Shown piece by piece: positions 52,024 to 60,131 of a stretch of 64,000 nt of DNA. The first letter of the stretch is position 1, and each line of letters opens with the position of its first letter. Both the position numbers and the translations under genes were made by a program. Source of the stretch: JBQTHD01 sp052390275 (GTDB lineage: Bacteria > Actinomycetota > Acidimicrobiia > Acidimicrobiales > AC-14); assembly GCA_052390275.1 (NCBI GenBank), contig JBQTHD010000009.1:1-64000 (forward strand), read 5' to 3'. The notes beneath the pieces were generated by a model. The model searched no databases and had not been told where the DNA came from. It saw nothing but the letters and a program-made list of their open reading frames with translations.

Positions 52024-52060
52024 CGAGAGAACCCCGGCCGATATAGCCGGGGTTCTCTCG
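52024..52060 (+). terminator. Terminator after pilin gene
   Basis: A perfect 15-bp stem (52024-52038 with 52046-52060) and 7-base loop CGATATA follows the pilin stop by 24 bp. A short T-containing stretch follows. It would insulate the pilin gene from the fusion gene. Confidence 0.85.
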
Positions 52061-52162
52061 CGTTCGTTCGCTGGGTGCGCCCGTGCCCTACCCCGGCCGC
52101 TTATCGAAATTCACGACGGAAGGCAGGGCGCGTAACCCGGGCCTGGCTGGACGGCAAAGTCC

Positions 52163-52194
52163 TTCAGGAAATTCTCAGGTTCACTCCGTATCAT
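52163..52194 (+). promoter_or_regulatory. TTCAGG/CTCAGG repeat and TATCAT box before fusion 1
   Basis: TTCAGG (52163) and CTCAGG (52174) start 11 bp apart, and TATCAT lies at 52189-52194, 15 bp after the second repeat, followed by CGTCATCGG. The layout is the same before fusion 2, so this is likely a regulated promoter. 52061-52162 shows no gene. Confidence 0.7.
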
Positions 52195-52276
52195 CCCTCC
52201 GTCATCGGTCGCTCACCGAACCACTCACGCGCCATGTCCCGATGACCCGGTCCATTCAACGAAAGAAAGGCACCGT

Positions 52277-54631
52277 ATGAGACAACGCGTAGAAGCGGAG
52301 TTGAGCCGGAGGCTCGCCCGCCGATCCCGAGGCAGTGGTCAGGGTGGTTTCACCCTCATCGAACTGCTGGTCGTAATCATCATCCTCGGCATCCTGGCCG
52401 CTGTGGTCGTCTTCGCCGTTGGTGGTGTGGGCGACAAGGGTGCCGCCGCCGCCATGGCCGAGGACGCCCGCACCCTTCGCACCGCCGAGGAGGCCCACCT
52501 GGCCCAGTTCGGCACCTACGCCACCGAGGCCCAGTTGGTCAGCGGCGGGCTCCTCTCCGAAGAGTCCACACTCCACGACATCGTGCTCGTCGGCGGGTCC
52601 GGCGGGTCCTTCACGGTCAACAACCAGGCCCCGGCCAACATCTTCGGCCAGGTTGCCGTGGACGACAACTCCTCCGTGGGCACATACCGCATCACCTGCA
52701 GCCGCGAAGAGACCGGCTGCGGCGAGGGCGGCGCCACGCCGCTGGGCGGCACCATCCGCGTGGCTGGCACGTCCTCCGCCGCCAACGTGACCGGCAACAA
52801 CTTCATCAACCCGGCGGTGACGAGTTCCGGCACCGTCCACCCCAACACCGAGTACATGTTCAACGGGCTTTTGCGCTGGGCCGAGAACAACACCGCCCAG
52901 CCCGACCTTGCCCAGAGCTTCGCCGTGTCGGCCGACCAGAGGACGGCCAGCTTCACCCTCCGTTCCGGGCTCAAATGGCACAACGGCACCGACATCACCG
53001 CCAACGACGTGAAGTTCAGTGCCGAGGAGGGCTGGCTCAAGCGCCACAGCCGCACCGCCGCTTCCCTGGGTGAGGCGCTGGGCACCGTCAACCCCAACAC
53101 CACCACCGCCGTCACGCCGGCCAACGCCATCGACTGCGGCCAACTCAACGACCCGGTGCCCACCGCATGCACTCCCACCAGCCTCACCGTGCGCTTCAAC
53201 TTCGGGTTCCCCTACCCGACCCTGCTGCGCCAGATGAATGTGACCGAGGCGCCGATTATCCCTGAGAACGTCTACGGCGCCTGCCGCTACGACGCTGGTG
53301 GTCCCGGGACCGACAACATCGACACCTCCGCCTGCGCGCCCAACAACCCGGCCTCGGGGGACTTCCCCGCCGTCGGCCCGGTAGGCAGTGGTCCGTTCAA
53401 GTTCAAGAGCCGTGACCAGACGACCGCGCAACTGGTGTTCGTGAAGAACCCCACTTACCACTTCGCCGGACTGCCCCTGGTGGACGAACTGATCCAGGTG
53501 CCAACCGGCAACTCGGCCACTGCCCTGCTCAACGACCAGATCGACTTCGGCTCCCCCGCCGGCAACACCGTGCCGCCGGTTCCCGACGGGCTGACGTTCG
53601 TCCCCACGGTCACTCCCCAGGCCGGGTTCCAGATCGCCTCGGTACCGCGCGGCTCGGGCGGCGGCAACTGCATCACCCAGCCCGGGTTCAACCTTTGGGC
53701 GGTGGGCCAGACCCCGGCGGCAATCAACGCCGGGACCGCCACGCCGCACCCAATTTTCGGCGACCCCACAATGGTTGACCCCGACGGTGCCGGCCCCGAA
53801 GGGCCCATGGCCAGGGGCAAGGTGGTCCGCCGGGCCATCTCCATGGCCCTGGACCGCCAGTTGATGTTCAACGCCAACGAGTTCGGCAAGGGTGCAGTGC
53901 CCACCTCGCCGGTGCACTCGAAGCTGGCGGTTTACGCCCCTCAGCCCAACATGGCGGCTTTCGACCGGGCCAAGGCGGACCTGTGGCTGACCAACGCCGG
54001 CTGGACCCTCCAGGCCGGCCCCGGCGGGACCGTAAGGCGTTCCACCGGTGCCCCCGGAATGCCGGCGGCGGGTTCTCCGCTCAGTTGGCCGCTCACCGGG
54101 CCAACAACCACTGCCACGGCCGGAGGGTCGGCCCGGACCACCGGCAACCAGACTGACTACTGGACCTCGATCGACAGCCAACTGCTGGCTGCTCCCATCG
54201 AGATCAGCGCCAACCTCAACGCCGCCGGCGCCCTGGCGCCACGGGCCGCTGAAACCAGCACTCAGGCCTACGCCCCCTACTTCGGCAACCGCAACTTCGA
54301 CATCATCACCGTCAACTACTGCCAAGGGGACGACCCGGTGGTGGGCATGCGGCGCCAGTACTTTGCCGACAGCAACACCGTCGGTGCGCCCCGGTCGCAG
54401 ATCTCCACCGCCAACTTCACCAACGCCGCTGGCTACCGCAACTCGGAGGTCGATGCGTTGTGGGATGCCCGCAACGACAGTGCCTTCGGCCCGATGCAGA
54501 GCATCATCGCCAGCGATGCCCCCTACATCTGGCTCGCCGAGACAGGTCCCCAGCGAGCCTGGAAGAACACCTGCACTGGCTTCAACATCCAGAACACCGG
54601 CCTCTTCGCTGAGGCCGCGTCCTGCGCGTAG
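52277..54631 (+). CDS. Type IV pilin fused to family-5 ABC solute-binding protein (fusion 1)
   Basis: A 784-aa protein of an unusual kind. Residues 1-24 are a prepilin leader ending in Gly24, then FTLIELLVVIIILGILAAVV with mature Glu5. Residues 50-160 are a small pilin-type domain (RTLRTAEEAHLAQFGTYATE, Cys pair in ITCSREETGC). Residues about 165-784 are a DppA/OppA-type receptor: GLKWHNGTDITANDVKFSAE, NVTEAPIIPENVY, VGSGPFKFKSRDQ, and a C-terminal CTGF...SC pair. The expected product is a receptor anchored by a pilin helix, not by a lipid. RBS AAAGAAAGG precedes ATG 52277. A permease pair is encoded nearby on the other strand. Confidence 0.93.
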   Translation: MRQRVEAELSRRLARRSRGSGQGGFTLIELLVVIIILGILAAVVVFAVGGVGDKGAAAAMAEDARTLRTAEEAHLAQFGTYATEAQLVSGGLLSEESTLHDIVLVGGSGGSFTVNNQAPANIFGQVAVDDNSSVGTYRITCSREETGCGEGGATPLGGTIRVAGTSSAANVTGNNFINPAVTSSGTVHPNTEYMFNGLLRWAENNTAQPDLAQSFAVSADQRTASFTLRSGLKWHNGTDITANDVKFSAEEGWLKRHSRTAASLGEALGTVNPNTTTAVTPANAIDCGQLNDPVPTACTPTSLTVRFNFGFPYPTLLRQMNVTEAPIIPENVYGACRYDAGGPGTDNIDTSACAPNNPASGDFPAVGPVGSGPFKFKSRDQTTAQLVFVKNPTYHFAGLPLVDELIQVPTGNSATALLNDQIDFGSPAGNTVPPVPDGLTFVPTVTPQAGFQIASVPRGSGGGNCITQPGFNLWAVGQTPAAINAGTATPHPIFGDPTMVDPDGAGPEGPMARGKVVRRAISMALDRQLMFNANEFGKGAVPTSPVHSKLAVYAPQPNMAAFDRAKADLWLTNAGWTLQAGPGGTVRRSTGAPGMPAAGSPLSWPLTGPTTTATAGGSARTTGNQTDYWTSIDSQLLAAPIEISANLNAAGALAPRAAETSTQAYAPYFGNRNFDIITVNYCQGDDPVVGMRRQYFADSNTVGAPRSQISTANFTNAAGYRNSEVDALWDARNDSAFGPMQSIIASDAPYIWLAETGPQRAWKNTCTGFNIQNTGLFAEAASCA

Positions 54632-54668
54632 CTCATTTCACCCAGCTTCGCGGCCGGGTGAAATGAGC
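54631..54668 (+). terminator. 13-bp hairpin covering start of propeller gene
   Basis: Bases 54631-54643 pair with 54656-54668 (13 bp, loop of 12). The right arm contains the ATG (54663) of the next gene. It may end transcription of fusion 1 and also hide the start codon. Confidence 0.65.
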
Positions 54669-55655
54669 CGTACTTCACGCCAACAACGGCCCGGGTTCAC
54701 CCGGGCCGTTGTTGCGTTCCTGGTGGCGGGAGGCTTCAGCGCCGGGTGTTCGGGGGACGCCCGGCCTCGGGCCCTCCCCGGTTCGGGGCCGCTCCCCACC
54801 ACCGCCCGGGTCCTGCCGCCGGCCGATGGAACCCGCATCGTCTACATGTCCAACCGCAGCAGCGGAACCGACCTCGAGATCTGGGTGATGGGCCCCGACG
54901 GTTCGAACCCGGTCAACATCACCAACAGTCCGTTTCTCGACAGCGCGCCGGCCATATCCCCCGAAGGTGCCCGGGTGGTCTTCGAGCGCTTCGACCCCAT
55001 CGGCGCCAACAGCGACCTGTGGGTCACCGGTATCGACGGAGGCGATGCCACCCGCCTCACCACCACCACCACCGCCAGTGAGACCAACGCGGTTTGGTCA
55101 CCCGACGGCCGATCCGTGGCCTACCAGCACCGGGCCCCGGGCGACGCGGACGGGATCTTTCTCATGGCGGCCGACGGTGGCAATGCCCGGCGCCTGACCA
55201 CCGGCGTCGGCGACGCCGACCCCACCTGGTCCCCCGACGGCAGTCAACTCGTCTTCGAGCGGACCGGGCCTCAGGGAACCGATCTCTGGCTGGTCGGAGT
55301 CGACGGGTCGGCCCCGCGCCTGCTGATCGCACATCCCCAGGCCGACACCGACCCTGCCTGGTCTCCCGACGGCAGCCGAATCGCCTTCGTCCGATCTGAC
55401 GGGGCGTCAGGGGCCAGTATTCACGTAATGGCCCCGGACGGAACCGGCGATACCCAACTGACCGACACGCCGGGATTGGAGGCGGCTCCCGCCTGGTCGC
55501 CCGACAGTCGCCGGCTGGCCTACTTTCGGGCCCGGGCCAGTGCCGCCGGGGACATATGGGTGATGAACGCAGACGGAACGGACCCAGTCAACCTGACGGT
55601 CAACCCCGAGATCGACTCCCTCCCATCGTGGGGGCCTCGTCCGCCTGCCGGATGA
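54663..55655 (+). CDS. TolB-like beta-propeller lipoprotein
   Basis: The 330-aa protein has a signal peptide ending in a lipobox-like FSAGC (Cys about 29), then six or so PD40/WD40-like blades of the TolB type: GTRIVYMSNRSSGTDLEIWV, DSAPAISPEGARVVFERF, DPTWSPDGSQLVFER, DPAWSPDGSRIAFVRSDG and APAWSPDSRRLAYF. Such propellers bind peptides or proteins outside the membrane. The gene lies between fusion 1 and the convergent permease genes, whose 3' end it overlaps by 56 bp. ATG 54663 is needed to include the signal peptide, although two hairpins cover this region. Confidence 0.82.
   Translation: MSRTSRQQRPGFTRAVVAFLVAGGFSAGCSGDARPRALPGSGPLPTTARVLPPADGTRIVYMSNRSSGTDLEIWVMGPDGSNPVNITNSPFLDSAPAISPEGARVVFERFDPIGANSDLWVTGIDGGDATRLTTTTTASETNAVWSPDGRSVAYQHRAPGDADGIFLMAADGGNARRLTTGVGDADPTWSPDGSQLVFERTGPQGTDLWLVGVDGSAPRLLIAHPQADTDPAWSPDGSRIAFVRSDGASGASIHVMAPDGTGDTQLTDTPGLEAAPAWSPDSRRLAYFRARASAAGDIWVMNADGTDPVNLTVNPEIDSLPSWGPRPPAG
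54682..54713 (+). terminator. 14-bp hairpin inside propeller-gene signal sequence
   Basis: Bases 54682-54695 pair perfectly with 54700-54713 around the loop TTCA. Such a stem is terminator-like, yet it encodes part of the signal peptide of the propeller protein, suggesting transcription attenuation into that gene. Confidence 0.65.
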
Positions 55656-56631
55656 CGGGGTCTGCGTTCTTGTTGTCCGTGTGAGCCGACTTCGCGGCGG
55701 GATCCAGAACGGCGGTCAGACCGTCGGACAGGAGATTCAGCCCGAGCACAGTGCCAGCCAGGGCCAGCCCGGGAAAGAACCACAACCACCAGGCATAAAG
55801 CAGATGGTTCTGGGCATTGCTGGCCAGAACCCCGAGACTCGGGGTCTGGGTGTCCGCCAGGCCCAGGAATGCCAACCCGGCCTCGATGAGAATTACCCTG
55901 CTGCCCATCAGAACCACGACCACTGCGGCCCGGGGGGCAATGGCGGGCAGCACGTGGGACAGGATCATCCGGCGGCTCCGAGCGCCCGCGGCCCGCGCCG
56001 CCTCCACATAGGCCCTGCCCCGAACCGAGAGCGTCTCCGCCCGGACTATCCGGGCCAGAAAGGCCCAGGACGTCAGGCCGAGCAGCAGGATGATGCGGTC
56101 GAGTCCGGCCCCGTAGAGGCCCACCACCATCATCGCGAGAACGAACCGGGGCAGTGAACCCAGCAACTCCGCGGAGCGAGTCACAAGAGCATCAACCGCT
56201 CCGCCTTGCCAGCCGGCGACAAGGCCCAGGGTGACCCCGATTGCCGTTGAGATACTGGTCACCGACACCACGGCCAACATCGAGGTGTGAAGGCCCTGCA
56301 TCACGGCTTTGAGCATGTCCCGAGAGAACTGGTCGGTGCCCATGGGGTTACGCCAACTGGGAGGGGCCAGCAAGGGGTTGTCGAACGAAAATGACTGGCC
56401 GGGTGCCAGCCATGGAGCCAGGAAGCCCACGCCGAACAGGGTGCCCACCAACAGCGCCCCCACCACTGCCGCCGGATTCCGCACGAACCGACCCAATAGC
56501 GCCCCTGACCTGCCCGGTGCTGCCGGACGGGACGACGGACCGCTCGGCCGGGACAAACGCCCGGGGCCCCGGGTGGCGGTGAGTACGGCCTCGCTGCCTC
56601 GCGACGCCACGCGCCCCGGAGACCGGTTCAT
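55600..56631 (-). CDS. DppC/OppC-type permease (pair A)
   Basis: The 343-aa protein has a basic N-terminus and six membrane helices with FGVGFLAPWLAPGQ, the PMGTDQFSRDMLKAVMQGL motif and the ABC permease signature EAARAAGARSRRMILSHVLP (EAA loop). Family knowledge: the second permease of peptide/nickel importers. It overlaps the DppB gene by 4 bp (upstream in its operon). Together with fusion 1 or fusion 2 it would form an importer. Confidence 0.9.
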   Translation of the reverse strand: MNRSPGRVASRGSEAVLTATRGPGRLSRPSGPSSRPAAPGRSGALLGRFVRNPAAVVGALLVGTLFGVGFLAPWLAPGQSFSFDNPLLAPPSWRNPMGTDQFSRDMLKAVMQGLHTSMLAVVSVTSISTAIGVTLGLVAGWQGGAVDALVTRSAELLGSLPRFVLAMMVVGLYGAGLDRIILLLGLTSWAFLARIVRAETLSVRGRAYVEAARAAGARSRRMILSHVLPAIAPRAAVVVVLMGSRVILIEAGLAFLGLADTQTPSLGVLASNAQNHLLYAWWLWFFPGLALAGTVLGLNLLSDGLTAVLDPAAKSAHTDNKNADPVIRQADEAPTMGGSRSRG

Positions 56632-57605
56632 CGCCGCACCCGAACCCGCGGGTCAGCCCAGGTATAGGCCAGGTCGGTCACCAGGTTGGCCACGGCGATG
56701 GCCACGGCGATGAGGATCACCAAACCCAACAACAACGGCCTGTCTGCGCGTTCTGCGGCCGAGCGCAGAACCGAACCGAGGCCCGGCCAAACGAACACGC
56801 TCTCCACCACCACCGACCCCGAGAACAGGAAGCCGACGCGGACTCCGATAAGGGTTATGACAGGCAGGAGCGCGTTCCGAAGAGCGTGACGATTGAAAAC
56901 CGTCTCCTCGTCGAGACCTTTGGACCGGGCGGTGCGAACGTATCCCGCGCTTCGCTCGCTCACCACCCCCGACCGGACCAGGCGGACAACCGCTGCTATT
57001 TCCGATGCCGCCAGGACCAGCATTGGAAGTACCAGATGGTGGGCCACATCGGCAACATGACCCAGGCCAGTTGGCGCCTGTGACCCGAACTGGGAATAGC
57101 CCTGGACAGGAAGAAAACTGATCTTGAGCGCCACAATCAGAACCAGTCCCTGGGCCAGCCAGAAACCCGGTACTGCCTGCGCCAGCAGTGCCGTGGAGGT
57201 GACTATGCGATCAAGCATTCCGTTCGGGCGACGGGCAGCGGAAACTCCAGCCAGCAGGCCGACGATCGTCGATACCACCAACGCTGATCCGGTAAGCAAC
57301 AGGGTCGGTGGGGCGCTAGCAGCGATCACCTCCACCACCGGGGCACCCGATATATATGAGTATCCGAGGTCACCCGTTACCAGGCGTGCGACGTAAGTTA
57401 CATACTGGTGGTGCAGGGGACGATCCAGCCCATATGCCTTTCGGGCCGCCTCGCGATCTTCCTCCAATGCGTCCTCCCCAACCAGGTTGGTGGCCGGGTC
57501 GCCAGGAACAAACTGTAGAAGAAAGAACGTTGCCGTAATCACCACCGCCACCAACGCCACCGCCTGGGCCAGGCGGCGAAGGATGTAGGCAGTCACTGGC
57601 ATCAT
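56628..57605 (-). CDS. DppB/OppB-type permease (pair A)
   Basis: A 325-aa protein with six helices: ILRRLAQAVALVAVVITATF, QFVPGDPATNLVGED, GLDRPLHHQYVTYVARLVTG, then YVRTARSKGLDEETVFNRHA and LRNALLPVITLIGVRVGFLF with VFVWPGLGSVL. This is the typical DppB. It starts at ATG 57605 or 57602 and is divergent from fusion 2, sharing the 204-bp region 57606-57809. Confidence 0.92.
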   Translation of the reverse strand: MMPVTAYILRRLAQAVALVAVVITATFFLLQFVPGDPATNLVGEDALEEDREAARKAYGLDRPLHHQYVTYVARLVTGDLGYSYISGAPVVEVIAASAPPTLLLTGSALVVSTIVGLLAGVSAARRPNGMLDRIVTSTALLAQAVPGFWLAQGLVLIVALKISFLPVQGYSQFGSQAPTGLGHVADVAHHLVLPMLVLAASEIAAVVRLVRSGVVSERSAGYVRTARSKGLDEETVFNRHALRNALLPVITLIGVRVGFLFSGSVVVESVFVWPGLGSVLRSAAERADRPLLLGLVILIAVAIAVANLVTDLAYTWADPRVRVRR

Positions 57606-57689
57606 TGTTTATCCGGTTCGTGGCTCTGCCGCGCCTCACGCCCGAAGGAGCCGCCACATGGGCGAGGCGCGCCGCACATACGGCCGGGC

Positions 57690-57721
57690 TTCAGGCAATC
57701 CTCAGGATCGGCCCTTATCAT
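57690..57721 (+). promoter_or_regulatory. TTCAGG/CTCAGG repeat and TATCAT box before fusion 2
   Basis: TTCAGG (57690), CTCAGG (57701) and TATCAT (57716-57721) have exactly the same spacings (11 and 15) as before fusion 1, and CGTCATCGG follows in both. The repeat lies between the two divergent transcription units. Confidence 0.72.
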
Positions 57722-57809
57722 CGGCTCGTCATCGGCGCGCCGGGCCTGCCTTCGGCTTTCCTCCTCCCATCAGGCCGCCACGCCGGAACCATCAAGAAAG
57801 GAAGGTCTC

Positions 57810-59993
57810 GTGCCCTCACGCCTCCGTCCCGGCCTGGCTCAACGCCTGGCCCGGCGCAACCAGCTTCCCGACCAGCGGGGCTTCACCCTCATCGAGCTCC
57901 TGGTCGTCATCATCATCCTCGGCATCCTGGCGGCCGTTGTTGTCTTCGCCGTCGGCGGCGTGGGTGACAAGGGCAAGAGCTCGGCCTACGCCATCGACGC
58001 CCGGACTCTGCGCACCGCGGAGGAAGCCCACCTGGCCCAGTTCGGCACCTACGCCACTGAGGCCCAGTTGGTCACCGCGGGTCTCCTGTCGGAGGAGTCC
58101 AGCTACCACGACATCGTCCTCGTCGGCGGCCCCGGCGGAAGCTTCGATGTGAACGCTGCCTTCGGATCGGCCGTCGGGTCGGGCTTCGGTTCAACCTTCC
58201 AGGTTGGCCAGACCTCCTCCGCTGGGTCCTACGACATCGTCTGCGGCGAGCGGGGCATGCCCATTCCCGAGGGATGCGGCACCGGCGGCGGCATCGCCAT
58301 CGGCGGCACCCTGGTGGTGGGCGAGAGCTTCACCATCCCCACCACCAACCCGGCCGTCTCCACCTCCGGTGCGGTTCACGCCTACTGGGAGACCATGTAC
58401 AACGGCCTGATCGCCCTCGACGCCCTGGGCAACCCCCAGCCGGAGTTGGCCACCGTGGTTCCCACCGTTGACAACGGCGGAATCTCCCCCGACGGCAAGA
58501 CCTTCACCTTCACACTTCGCAACGACGTGTTCTGGCACGACGACAACCCGGCCGGCGTGCGTCGCCCCTTTACCGCCACCGATGTGAAGTTCACTTTCGA
58601 AAAGGCCCTGCTTCGGGACCATGGGCGCACCCGCAACATCGCCCCTTTCCTGGCCCATTGGGACGCCACCGCCCAGGTTTCCAACGCCATCGTGGTTGTC
58701 AACCCCACCACGGTCAGCTTCACCTTCACCAACCCCTACGCTCCTCTGCTCAAGCAGTTGAACGTGACCGAGGCGCCCATGCTCCCGGCCCACCTCTACA
58801 CCGGCAACCCCACGCTGGCCGTCCTCAACGCCAACGTGATTGGTACCGGGCCCTTCAAGTGCGCCGACCCCGCAGCCACCCCCAATCCCTGCCGGTCGGG
58901 AACCGACGCCAAGGTGGTGCGCAACCCCGCCTACTTCCGCGCTCCCCTTCCCTACCTGGACGAGATCATCATGCGCCCCATCGCCGACGCCACCACCCGC
59001 AAGAACGCCCTCGTCAACGGTGAGGTCGACTACCTGTGGGACGTGCCCGAGCAGTTCGTGGCCGATGTCGAAGCCGACGCCGACCTGACCACCGAGGCCA
59101 CCCAGTCCCTGGGCGGCGGTCCCAACTCCATAGACACCTTCATTCTCAACAACACTCAGAAGGGCGACCGGGCCGGCCAGATCGGTGGACCCAACCCCAC
59201 CGGCACCCCGGCGCCGCACCCCATCCTGGGTGACGTGAACGTGCGAAAGGCCATCTTCCACGCCACCAACCGGGACGCCGTTCTGGCCGCCCGCTTCGGT
59301 GTCGGGAAAGTGGCCACCGCCCCTATCTCCAGCGAACTGCCCCAGCACGACCCCAGCATCGTGCTCCCACCCTTCAATGTGGCGGCCGCCGACGCCCTGC
59401 TGGACGCGGCCGGGTGGAATGGTCCTCGGACCACCATCGGCTCCAACACCAACATTCGAACCGCCCTCAACCACCCCCGGGAGGGTCTGGATCCCCGTGT
59501 TGACGACGGCGATCCGTTCACTATCGAGTTCCTCATCGGAACCGGAGGCGCCACCGATGCCCGGATGGCCGTGATCGACGCCAACCTGGCCACGGTCGGC
59601 ATCGACCTGAACCGCCTGGCCGGGAACTCGAATGCCACCACCATCGTCTTCACCGACCGCAACTTCGACACCCACTTCATCAACCTCGCACAGGGATATG
59701 ACCCTCAGGTGGGCATCCGTCGCAGCTACCACACCGACCAGGTCAGCACCACCACCTTCACCAATGCTGCCGGCTACAAGAACGCCATCGTCGACAACGC
59801 CTTCGACCAGGGCGTACGCACCCTGGACCCGGCCGCCCGCTTTGCGCTCTACCAGCAGTTCCAGCAGCAGGTGGCCCTAGACCTGCCCTACGTGCAACTC
59901 ATCGAGACCCCCAACGTCCGGGGCTACCGGCAGGCCTGCACCGGCTTCCGAGTGTTCACCGGGCTCTTCGCCGAGCGGGCCTCCTGCTCGTAA
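57810..59993 (+). CDS. Type IV pilin fused to family-5 ABC solute-binding protein (fusion 2)
   Basis: A 727-aa paralogue of fusion 1. The leader ends at Gly24, then FTLIELLVVIIILGILAAVV, a small pilin-like domain with two Cys (IVCGERGMPIPEGCG), and from about residue 180 a complete receptor: YNGLIALDALGNPQPELATV, DVFWHDDNPAGVRRPFTATD, VKFTFEKALLRDHGRTRNIA, NVTEAPMLPAHLYTG, IGTGPFKCADP, and the C-terminal CTGF...SC pair also present in fusion 1. Start GTG 57810 has AAGAAAGGAAGG upstream. It is followed by its own dppB and dppC genes. Substrate probably peptide-like, but not defined. Confidence 0.93.
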   Translation: MPSRLRPGLAQRLARRNQLPDQRGFTLIELLVVIIILGILAAVVVFAVGGVGDKGKSSAYAIDARTLRTAEEAHLAQFGTYATEAQLVTAGLLSEESSYHDIVLVGGPGGSFDVNAAFGSAVGSGFGSTFQVGQTSSAGSYDIVCGERGMPIPEGCGTGGGIAIGGTLVVGESFTIPTTNPAVSTSGAVHAYWETMYNGLIALDALGNPQPELATVVPTVDNGGISPDGKTFTFTLRNDVFWHDDNPAGVRRPFTATDVKFTFEKALLRDHGRTRNIAPFLAHWDATAQVSNAIVVVNPTTVSFTFTNPYAPLLKQLNVTEAPMLPAHLYTGNPTLAVLNANVIGTGPFKCADPAATPNPCRSGTDAKVVRNPAYFRAPLPYLDEIIMRPIADATTRKNALVNGEVDYLWDVPEQFVADVEADADLTTEATQSLGGGPNSIDTFILNNTQKGDRAGQIGGPNPTGTPAPHPILGDVNVRKAIFHATNRDAVLAARFGVGKVATAPISSELPQHDPSIVLPPFNVAAADALLDAAGWNGPRTTIGSNTNIRTALNHPREGLDPRVDDGDPFTIEFLIGTGGATDARMAVIDANLATVGIDLNRLAGNSNATTIVFTDRNFDTHFINLAQGYDPQVGIRRSYHTDQVSTTTFTNAAGYKNAIVDNAFDQGVRTLDPAARFALYQQFQQQVALDLPYVQLIETPNVRGYRQACTGFRVFTGLFAERASCS

Positions 59994-60131
59994 TGCATCG
60001 CCGACCGCAGCCTGGCGCCTCGCCACACCGCCAGAAGCACGGCCAGCAGTCTCACCAGGGATGACGCCGGCCCCGTTGGGGCGCTCATCCTGAAGGGTCC
60101 CAGCTGGGACATCCGGTTCGTCGTCCGCCGG

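Noticed and set aside
52256..54325. Long antisense frame (689 codons) opposite fusion 1
   Set aside because: Glycine/valine-rich shadow of a high-GC3 gene; no motif and no ribosome site. A similar shadow lies opposite fusion 2 (58191-59732).
54048..54662. Upstream extension of the propeller gene into fusion 1
   Set aside because: The longer frame is a proline/threonine-rich shadow of the fusion gene; the signal peptide begins at ATG 54663.
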